Positions 56,023 through 64,000 of a stretch of 64,000 bases of DNA are shown here, piece by piece. The position numbers were made by a program, and so were the translations under genes. Origin of the DNA: an uncultured Vicinamibacterales bacterium (lineage in GTDB: Bacteria > Acidobacteriota > Vicinamibacteria > Vicinamibacterales > UBA8438); NCBI GenBank assembly GCA_958295905.1, contig OY282382.1, forward strand, positions 5,328,910-5,392,909. The letters run 5' to 3'. Every line of letters begins with the position of its first letter. Within the stretch, counting starts at the first letter, position 1. Below the pieces are notes generated by a model that made no database searches, was not told the DNA's origin, and was given only the letters and a program-made list of their open reading frames with translations.

Positions 56023-57717
56023 CTACGGCGTGACGGCGCGCGCCGGAAGCGCGAACACGTACACCGCGTTGGTCCGGCCGCCGCCCACCGGCGCCGCCAG
56101 ATACTGCCGTCCGTCGACCGCATAGGTGATCGGGAAACCCTGCACCGAGCCGGGCAGCCGGGTCTCGAACAGGACCTCGCCGGTCTCGACGTCGTGGATG
56201 AACAGGTTGCGGTCGGTGTCGGCGCTCACCACCAGCCCCCCGGCGGTGGTCAGGGCCGCCGCCCCCGGCCGCGTGGCCGTCGAGTGGCGCCAGCGGATCT
56301 CGCCGGTGTCGACGTCCATCGCGATGAGGTGGCCGGCGTGCCCGCCGCTGTCCGGGTGCACCCGGCTGCCGCGCGAGAACCAGCCCCGGTCGGCGTAGTA
56401 GTCGTTCCCCTCGACCTGCTCCAGCTCGGTGAACAGGCCCCGCACGCAGGTCGGGTGGATGGGGATGTAGAGCGCCTGGGTCCCGGGGTGGTAGGCGCTC
56501 GCGCGCCAGTTGCGGACGCCGCCGAAGTCGGGGCAGAAGTCGAGCTCGACCCCGGCCACCGGAATCATGTCCGGCCGGTAGGTCACCGCGCCGGTCGCCG
56601 GGTCGACGTCGAGGACGTTCTGATAGCCGAGGTCGTGGGCGGCCACGAATGCGCCGGTCGCGCGGTCGAGTTCCCACAGGATGCCGTGCTTGCCCATCTT
56701 GAACAGCGAGCGCCGCCCCCGGTGGTCGATGAGCACGCTCTCGAACACGTCGTCGAGGTCGTGGGTCTCGCCCGGCACGAACTGGTAGTACCACGCCAGC
56801 TCGCCGGTCGCGGGGTCGAGGGCGAGCACGCTGTTCGTGTACAGCGCGTCGCCGTCGGTCTTGCGCGACACCCGCGCCCACGGCTTGGCCTGCGAGGTCG
56901 ACCAGTAGGTGAGGTTCGTCTCCGGGTCGTAGCTGCCGGGGATCCACGAGTCGGCTCCGGCCCGGAACGTCAGCGGCAGGTCGCCCCAGGTGTCGCCGCC
57001 CGGCTCGCCGGGGCGCGCGATGGTCGACGTGCGCCACACCTGCTCTCCCGTCTCGGGGTCGTGGGCGGAGATGAAGCAGATGTCGTTCTTGTAGTTCTGG
57101 CACCCCGTCATGCCGGCCACGATGCGGCCGTTCACCACGATCGGCCCGCTGGTGTAACGGTAGCCGAGCCGGTAGTCGGCGACGGTGTGGTCCCACGCGA
57201 CCCCGCCGGTCCGGGCGTCGAGGGCCACGATGTGGGCGTCGGAGGTGTTGACGTAGATCTTGTCGCCGTAGATGGCGATCGAACGGGTGCGCATGCCCGC
57301 CCCCACCGCTTCGAGCGCCTCCGACGCGTCGAACTGCCGCCGGTACTCCCAGAGGCGGTCTCCGGTCACCGCGTCCACCGCCTGCACGACGCGGGGACCG
57401 GGAATGAACATCACCCCGTCGTGCACGAGGGGCGCCGCCTGGATCAGCCCGGGAGCGAGCGGCCACGCCCAGACGAGTTGGAGCTGGTCGACGTTCTCCC
57501 GATCGATCTGGTCGAGGGGGCTGTAACCCCAGCCGTCGAGGGTGCGCCGCCAGTTCAGCCAGTTGGCGGGGTCGGGGTCCTGCAGCATCGCGTCGGTGAC
57601 CGGCGTGAACGCCCGCTCCTGGGCGCCGGCCGCGGCGCCGGCGAGAAGCGCCAAGAGCGCCGCCCCCGCGGCGTGTTCGATTCGTTTCACCCAACGACTT
57701 CGAGTCCATGCGGTCAT
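56023..57717 (-). CDS. PQQ-dependent dehydrogenase (quinoprotein)
   Basis: 564 aa, collinear paralogue of 4895-6574 (NWLNWRRTLDGWGYSPLDQIDRENV...). Confidence 0.88.
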   Translation of the reverse strand: MTAWTRSRWVKRIEHAAGAALLALLAGAAAGAQERAFTPVTDAMLQDPDPANWLNWRRTLDGWGYSPLDQIDRENVDQLQLVWAWPLAPGLIQAAPLVHDGVMFIPGPRVVQAVDAVTGDRLWEYRRQFDASEALEAVGAGMRTRSIAIYGDKIYVNTSDAHIVALDARTGGVAWDHTVADYRLGYRYTSGPIVVNGRIVAGMTGCQNYKNDICFISAHDPETGEQVWRTSTIARPGEPGGDTWGDLPLTFRAGADSWIPGSYDPETNLTYWSTSQAKPWARVSRKTDGDALYTNSVLALDPATGELAWYYQFVPGETHDLDDVFESVLIDHRGRRSLFKMGKHGILWELDRATGAFVAAHDLGYQNVLDVDPATGAVTYRPDMIPVAGVELDFCPDFGGVRNWRASAYHPGTQALYIPIHPTCVRGLFTELEQVEGNDYYADRGWFSRGSRVHPDSGGHAGHLIAMDVDTGEIRWRHSTATRPGAAALTTAGGLVVSADTDRNLFIHDVETGEVLFETRLPGSVQGFPITYAVDGRQYLAAPVGGGRTNAVYVFALPARAVTP

Positions 57718-57921
57718 CGGCGGCCTCCCCGGTTGCGTTCACCCCACTATAGCCGACACGCTCTCCGGCCGTCGCGAGCCTTCGACGATGCGCGGGGCGC
57801 CGGCGGGCGCGCCGCCGCAACCGGCGGGCCGACCCGCACCGTGGCCTGCGCGCCGTTCGTCCGGGTCATCGCGTCCCGGCCGGTCATCGGTGTCATCGGC
57901 ACCGGTGGCAGTTATTGTGTT

Positions 57922-60272
57922 TCAGGGACTGGACTCCCGGCTCGCCGGCGACGGCGATGCGGCGGCCTCGGCGACCGGCGCGGACGACGGTGTGGCGCGC
58001 GCCACGAGCAGGGTCAGGTCGTCACTCTGCACCACGCCGGCGAACTGCTGCACCGAGGTCCGGAGCCCGGCCAGCAACTCGGGAACGGCGAGGCCGCGGC
58101 GGGCGGCGACCACGTCGCGCAGGCGGTCCTCGCCGTACTCTTCCTCGTCGTTGCTCAACGCCTCGGTCACCCCGTCGCTGCAGACCACGAGCGTATCGCC
58201 CGGCTCGAGCACCGTCGCCGCCGACTCGCCGAACCAGTCCTCGAAGAGGCCGATCACGGTGCCGGTGGCGTCGAGCGTCTCGACGGCGCCGCCGGCGCGG
58301 GCCAGCACCGGCGGCACGTGGCCGCAGTTGACGTAGCGCAGTTCGCGGGTCGCCTGATGGAACTCGGCGAGGAAGAGCGTCGCGTAGCGGTTGCCGGGGG
58401 TCGAGGCGAAGAAGAGGCGGTTCGCGCGCTCCAGCATCCGGGCCGGATCGTCGGCCCCGCCCGCGTACTGGCTCCGCAGCGTCGCCTGCAGATTGGCCAT
58501 GAGCAGCGCCGCCGCGATGCCCTTGCCGGAGACGTCGGCGAGCACGAACGCCAGGCGTTCCGCCCCCAGCTCGACGAAGTCGTAGTAGTCGCCGCCCACC
58601 GATTTCGCCTGGATGCACTCGGCCGCGCACGCGAGTCCCGGCAGGATCGGGGCACCCGCCGGCAGCAACTGCCGCTGCACCTCCTTGGCAATCTCGACCT
58701 CGTGCTCGGCCCGGCGCTCGGCCTCGATGCGGGCCGCCATCTCTTCGCTCAGGCAGATGGTCTGGACCGTCAGCGCGGACTGCAGCGACACCACCGTGAG
58801 GAGCCGGATGTCCTCGCCGGAGTACGGCTCCTCCGACTGCCGCCCCCCCAGCGCCACGACGCCGACGAGACGTCCGTTCCGGTCGACCATCGGCGCGAGG
58901 CACTCCGGCTGCAGGGGGGCGAGCATGCGGTGCAGCTCGTCGGCCGCGTCGTCGACGCCCGGCGGAGGCAGGACCGCGGGCCGGGCGCGGCTGGCGAGCG
59001 CCGCGAGCGCCCCGGCGTCGCGGGCTAGGACACCCGGCCCCTCCGGCAAATCCGCGGCGGCCAACCGGCCGGCCGGGTCCTCGATATAGACGGCCAGCGA
59101 CACCGGCCGGAATGCGGAGCGGAGCATGGCCTGCAGCAGCGACGCGAGGGCGGGGCGGTCCTTGGCGGTCCGCGTGCGGTCGGCCAGCTCCTCGAGGGCC
59201 CGCCGGGCCTCGTACCGATCGCGGAAGAAGGCGCGGTCGATGCGGTCGGTGATGCGCCGCTCGACCCCCGCCCCCGCGCGCGCCACGCCGACGCCCAGCA
59301 GCCCGGCCGCGACCACCGCGACCGGCAGCCCCACGCCGAACCCCGCCGGCTGCCACCGCTGGGCGAGCATCGCCAGCGCCACCGCCACCACGAGGCTCGA
59401 CGCCACGCTGGCGACGGCCAGCCCGCGCCGCACCAGCAGGTACCGGGCGCCGGCACCGGGACCGCCATCACGCGATGCTTGACGACGGCGTACGCGAAGG
59501 AGAGCGGCATCAGCGGAAACGCGAGCAGCGCGCACGCGCCCAGCCAGTCGGGGACGGAACCGACGACCTCGACCACCGCGATGACGAGCGTGGGGGCGAT
59601 TCCCGCCACCGTGCCCCACGCCAGAACCCGCGCCTTGCGCCGGACCTCGGAGGACGCGGCGCGGGCCGCGTGCCCGATCAGGGCCAGGATTCCCACGCCG
59701 ATTCCAAGGAAGACGTTCCCGAACACGCCATAGGCCCGCCAGAGGGCCAGCCGGCCGGACAGGATCGACTCGCCCGCAAAGTCGCCCCAGAACGGCTGAC
59801 CGATGAACGGCCGCCACGGAGCGCCGGTCAGAACCAGGCACGCCCCGAACCCGACGAGGAGCCACTTCAACCACGGCGCGAGTTCGTCGAGCCGCGAGCG
59901 GGCCGGGAACACGAGGAAGAAGAAGCCGAACAACCCCGGCGCCATCATCAGGAGCGTCAGGCGGTACGCCGTCATGAAGCCGCGAAAGGCCGGGGACACC
60001 CCCGCCGCGACCGGATTCATCAGGCTCATGAAGCCGCAGAACATGAGCGCCATCACCCAGGCGTTGCGGTCGTGCAGGCGCTGAAACAGGACCGTCAGGG
60101 CGACCAGCAGGAAGACGGGCGGCACCGAGCCGACCCAGGCCTGCAGCAACGCCCAGCCGACGCCGGACCGGTCCCACGATTGCGAGAACATCAAGCCGGC
60201 CGCGTAGGTCGCGGAGACCCCCGCCAGGAGCAGGGCGGCGAGGCGCGGCAGCGTCGATGACGGGTTGCGCAC
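57922..60272 (-). CDS. SpoIIE-type PP2C phosphatase with N-terminal membrane region and GAF-like domain; interrupted by an apparent frameshift near 59460
   Basis: N-terminal frame ends ...FAYAVVKHRVMAVPV; C-terminal frame resumes GARYLLVRRGLAVASVASSLVV...EIAKEVQRQLLPAGAPILPGLACAAECIQAKSVGGDYYDFVEL...DTLVVCSDGVTEA. Confidence 0.83.
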
Positions 60273-60680
60273 GACGGGCTCTCCTTCCGTCCGGCACCGA
60301 CGACCGGCGCCCGCTCCACGATGACACCGCCGCCCGCCCCCGCGCAACGCGTCCGGGGTGTCCGCGAGGTCGAGGGCTGCCCGCACGCCCAGCCCCGGCA
60401 GGTGAATTGTAGTGCCGCCTGCGCGCGTGGGTCTCTCGTGGCCGCGGGCGGAGCGGACGGACTGCGCATCCACAGGAATTCTGGCCGAACGGCCAGGATC
60501 CCTCCTGTGTCTGAGCGCCCCTGCTTCGCCCTCCACATGCTCCGTTCTGTTCGAGGAGCTCCCAACGGACAGCTTGCCGTTCGTCGACCACGCCGGATTG
60601 TGGCTGACCGGCTTCCCGAACTCCACGCATCGTGCAGACCCCACCGTACACACTCCACGTCAACCGACGGACCGCTCCGC

Positions 60681-60770
60681 TAGACTGCCCTTCCGCGTAG
60701 ATCTGCCGCCGGCGTACGCCTCGTCGGCCTCGACGGTCCCCGGTGAACTCCGCAGCGTGGCTTCACCCGG
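60681..60770 (-). pseudogene. Possible IS1595-family (ISXO2-like) transposase relic
   Basis: LRSSPGTVEADEAYAGGRSTRKGSLAERS resembles the conserved E(V/I)DE(A/T)Y(V/I)GG motif. Confidence 0.42.
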
Positions 60771-60948
60771 GTGACATCGAATACCACGCAGGACGAACGG
60801 GGCTGACTTGTGGGAATGTTGCGCCCCAACGGAAAGAGAGATACGATTGATCAGTGTGTTTTCGTGCACGTGCCCGACCCGCGTGGAAGCCATACCAACG
60901 GCTCAATGGGCAGGGGGAGCCGAAATCAACGAAGAGCAGGAGTTCGAC

Positions 60949-63060
60949 ATGTTGCGCCCTGCCGTACGGTTCGCGTTGTCCACTTCAATCCTGGCAACGT
61001 TGGTGGTATTGCCACCCGCCGCGCTCCATGCGCAATCGAGGGAAGGGTTTGTGCCGGTCACGAGCGCGATGCTTCAGGACCCACCCCCCGGCGACTGGCT
61101 GATGTGGCGCCGCACCCTGAACGGGTGGGGCTACAGCCCCCTCGACCAGATCGACCGTGACAGTGTTGACGACCTGCGTCTCGTCTGGACGCGTGCCCTC
61201 GGATCCGGCCGACAGCAGGGCACGCCGCTGGTTTACGACGGGATCATGTACATGCCGAACCCGAGAGACGTCATCCAGGCCATCGACGCGGTGACCGGCG
61301 ACCTGATCTGGGAGTACCGCCGCGACCGGCCCGACGATCTGGGCGACTACATGATCGGCAGCCTCATCGACACCAACCGCAACATCGCCATCCACGGCGA
61401 GCTGATCATCGACACCACCATGGACGACCACATCGTCGCCCTCGACGCCGAGACCGGCGACGTGGTGTGGGACACCGAGATCCTCGACTATCGGGTGAAC
61501 CCCGCCAACCAGACCTCGGGCCCTATCGCCGCCGACGGAAAGGTGTACTCGGGCCGGAGCTGCGACCCGCGGGGCGGGCCCGACGGCTGCGTCATCACCG
61601 CCCACAACGCCGCGACCGGCGAGGAGCTGTGGCGGCGGCGGCTCATCCCCGCCCCCGGCGAGCCGGGCGACGAGACGTGGGGCGACGTGCCGTTCGAGGA
61701 GCGCCGGCACGTCGGCTCGTGGATGGTGCCGAGCGTCGACCCCGAGCTGAACCTCGTCTACGTCGGCACGTCGGTCACCTCGCCGGCGCCGAAGTTCATG
61801 CTCGGCGGCGCCGACCTGACCCACCTCTACCACAACTCGACGCTCGCCCTCGACGGCGACACCGGCGAGATCGTGTGGCACTACCAGCACATGAACGACC
61901 ACTGGGACCTCGACCACCCGTTCGAGCGGCTGCTCGTCGACACCGCGGTGCGGCCCGACCCCGCCGCGGTGGCCTGGATCAACCCGCGCATCCAACCGGG
62001 CGAGCGGCGGCGGGTGGTGACCGGCATCCCCGGCAAGACCGGCATCGTCTACACCCTCGACCGCGAGACCGGCGAGTTCCTGTGGGCCACCCCGACCATC
62101 ACCCAGAACGTCGTCAGCGGCATCGACGGGGCGACCGGGGCGGTGACCGAGAACGCCGAGCTCATCTTCACCGCCGTCGGCCAGCAGGTGCTCGCCTGCC
62201 CCCACGCGAGCGGCGGCAAGGACTGGGAGGCGGGCGCCTACTCGCCGCGGACCAACACGATGTACATGCCGCTGCGCAACGTCTGCGCCCGGATGATGGC
62301 CGAGGACCCGGAGACCCGGACGAACCGGCTCTACGCCATCGCGTGGCGGCCCCAGTTGGCCCCCGGCTACGACGACGTGGGGAGCGTGCAGGCGATCTCG
62401 GCCGAGACCGGGCAGGTGGTGTGGAATTACCAGCAGCGGGCCGCCACCATGGCCCTGGCCGCCACCGGGGGCGGGCTCGTCTTCGGCGGCGACGTGAACG
62501 GGCGCTTCCGGGCCTTCGACGACCGCACGGGGGACATCCTCTGGGAGATCAACCTCGGCTCGCCGGTCTCCGGCTTCCCAATCACCTTCGCGGTCGACGG
62601 CCGGCAGTACGTGGCGGTCAGCACCGGCACCGGGCGGTTCCTCGACCTGACCCCGGAACTGCGCCCGAGCAACGGCAACAACCTGTTCGTGTTCGCGCTC
62701 GGTGATGCGCCCCGGTCGACGCCTGCGCCGCGGTTTCTGCAAACGTCTCTCGACGTTTGGCTGGACGCGCTCCGACGCCACGACTACGACGCCTACTTGA
62801 ACTACCTGCACCCTAGCGTCCACGAGATTCCAGAGTACGCTTCACAAGAGGCTATGAAGTTCTGGGCCGAAGAGTTGAGCGCGCTCGCCGGGCAGGGCTT
62901 CGCAGGTCAGTTCCGCTTTGAGGCGGTCGTCGGCGAGAGCGATTGGTTGCCATCAGGTACTGTTCGAGCCTATCCGCTCATCAACGGTCAACCACTGGAC
63001 GAAGCGCTCGTGCTCCTCCGAGATGGTGAAACGTGGATGATCCTGCGGATCTTCAGCTAG
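60949..63060 (+). CDS. PQQ-dependent dehydrogenase with an additional ~115-aa C-terminal domain
   Basis: DWLMWRRTLNGWGYSPLDQIDRD... quinoprotein to FVFAL, followed by NTF2/SnoaL-like LDVWLDALRRHDYDAYLNYLHPSVHEIPEY... Confidence 0.87.
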   Translation: MLRPAVRFALSTSILATLVVLPPAALHAQSREGFVPVTSAMLQDPPPGDWLMWRRTLNGWGYSPLDQIDRDSVDDLRLVWTRALGSGRQQGTPLVYDGIMYMPNPRDVIQAIDAVTGDLIWEYRRDRPDDLGDYMIGSLIDTNRNIAIHGELIIDTTMDDHIVALDAETGDVVWDTEILDYRVNPANQTSGPIAADGKVYSGRSCDPRGGPDGCVITAHNAATGEELWRRRLIPAPGEPGDETWGDVPFEERRHVGSWMVPSVDPELNLVYVGTSVTSPAPKFMLGGADLTHLYHNSTLALDGDTGEIVWHYQHMNDHWDLDHPFERLLVDTAVRPDPAAVAWINPRIQPGERRRVVTGIPGKTGIVYTLDRETGEFLWATPTITQNVVSGIDGATGAVTENAELIFTAVGQQVLACPHASGGKDWEAGAYSPRTNTMYMPLRNVCARMMAEDPETRTNRLYAIAWRPQLAPGYDDVGSVQAISAETGQVVWNYQQRAATMALAATGGGLVFGGDVNGRFRAFDDRTGDILWEINLGSPVSGFPITFAVDGRQYVAVSTGTGRFLDLTPELRPSNGNNLFVFALGDAPRSTPAPRFLQTSLDVWLDALRRHDYDAYLNYLHPSVHEIPEYASQEAMKFWAEELSALAGQGFAGQFRFEAVVGESDWLPSGTVRAYPLINGQPLDEALVLLRDGETWMILRIFS

Positions 63061-63070
63061 AAATTGAGCC

Positions 63071-63763
63071 GTGGCTGACCGTCGACTCTCAGCTCAAGCG
63101 ACCCGACCTGCGCTTTCCTTTGTTGCTGCACTGGCGCTCGCTGCGTTTTTCGTACCCACCAGTGCCGCAGATGGGAGAACCGTCACCGTGCTGTTCCGGG
63201 GCTTTTCCGCGAATCCCGGTAACGCAGGAATGGATGATCTCGCCGCGAGCTTGTCGACCGACTTTGGAAACAACCCCAACCAATCGTTCTCAAGCCGCGT
63301 GTTCGCCCATTCCCAGCACCAGCAAGCCTTTGACTTCATCCAAGAGTTCGACGACGCTAGCTGCTTGATCGTGATCGGCCACAGCTGGGGTGGTGATACC
63401 GCGATCGAACTCGCAGGGGAGTTCCTGGTGCCCGCCGAAGTCGACGTCGCCCTGTTGATCCAGCTCGATTCCGTAGGGTTGAAGGACGACGAACTACCAG
63501 ACGGCGTGGCGAAGGGAGTCAACTATTTCCAGATTCGCGCCGGGCGCGACCCTCGCGACCTTCAAGGCGAAACATTTGTCGCCAAGTCGACAAACGTCCA
63601 CGTCGAAGCCTTCTATGGGGTATCCAACACGACGATCACCCATACGAACATCGACGATACGGCCTTCGGTCGTAGCCAAGCAGAATACACGACTATCTTC
63701 GGGCAACAGCGGGATCTTCACGCACGGATAGTTGATGAAGTCGGAGCGGCGTGCTCTCAGTGA
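63071..63763 (+). CDS. Secreted alpha/beta hydrolase-like protein
   Basis: 230 aa, signal peptide, VTVLFRGFSANPGNAGMDDL, LIVIGHSWGGDTAIELA nucleophile elbow. Confidence 0.72.
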   Translation: MADRRLSAQATRPALSFVAALALAAFFVPTSAADGRTVTVLFRGFSANPGNAGMDDLAASLSTDFGNNPNQSFSSRVFAHSQHQQAFDFIQEFDDASCLIVIGHSWGGDTAIELAGEFLVPAEVDVALLIQLDSVGLKDDELPDGVAKGVNYFQIRAGRDPRDLQGETFVAKSTNVHVEAFYGVSNTTITHTNIDDTAFGRSQAEYTTIFGQQRDLHARIVDEVGAACSQ

Positions 63764-63774
63764 GGCGGGCCGCA

Positions 63775-63987
63775 TCAACGCGCAACACGGACCGGCCCTC
63801 GAACGCACAGCGCGGGCGGCGTGCCGCGCAGACACCGGCGCGCCCCGCGCGGGACCTCCGCGCGGACCGGGCCGCAGACGGCCATGCGATCCGCGGCGAT
63901 CCAACGTTGCATCCGCCCGCTGACGGCGGCTTCGCCGCGGGGACGGAAGAACTCGATCCAGCAGGACGTGTCCGGCAGGATCAGCAC
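63775..63987 (-). pseudogene. VapC-like PIN domain toxin fragment, probably frameshifted
   Basis: MLILPDTSCWIEFFRPRGEAAVSGRMQRWIAADRMAVCGPVRAEV then homology lost. Confidence 0.6.
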
Positions 63988-64000
63988 TCTTCGAGACTCT

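Noticed and set aside
60300-60680. Short ORFs upstream of the third quinoprotein
   Set aside because: No coherent protein motif apart from the short IS1595-like piece at 60681-60770.

Overview
High-GC bacterial chromosome segment. The taxon is inferred only: three PQQ quinoproteins, an amidohydrolase, NHL-propeller proteins and '[13 protein letters not shown]'-type secreted proteins suggest an Acidobacteriota/Vicinamibacteria-like genome. Main content: an MlaF/MlaE lipid-transport pair; three PQQ-dependent dehydrogenases; a fused FeoA-FeoB iron transporter with a FeoB-associated Cys-rich protein; P5C dehydrogenase; PepD-like dipeptidase; SSS and DASS transporters; COX15/CtaA; a SpoIIE-type phosphatase split by a frameshift; and a DUF433/DUF5615 toxin-antitoxin pair.

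The most striking locus is a tightly overlapping operon (11394-25844). It encodes an ABC ATPase, an ABC permease fused to an M1-peptidase-like domain without a recognisable HExxH, a periplasmic adaptor, an RND pump, a second RND pump fused to an ABC ATPase whose NBD is interrupted by a membrane segment, and a small ABC permease.

Noncoding structure is also rich. There is a ~168-bp MITE-like element in three copies, each with 14-bp TIRs and 11-13 bp flanking direct repeats. A second ~120-160 bp dispersed element occurs in three divergent intergenic regions. A 119-bp element has 20-bp TIRs at CTAG. There is a group II intron domain V relic, a two-repeat CRISPR-like unit, and a recurring pattern in which gene 3' ends plus stop codons are tandemly duplicated downstream. 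Several gene relics are present (CP-ATP-grasp/alpha-E, SdpI, HsdS, IS4, IS1595, VapC, amidohydrolase fragment). No tRNA or rRNA was recognised. All assignments come from reading the sequence; no database search was run.
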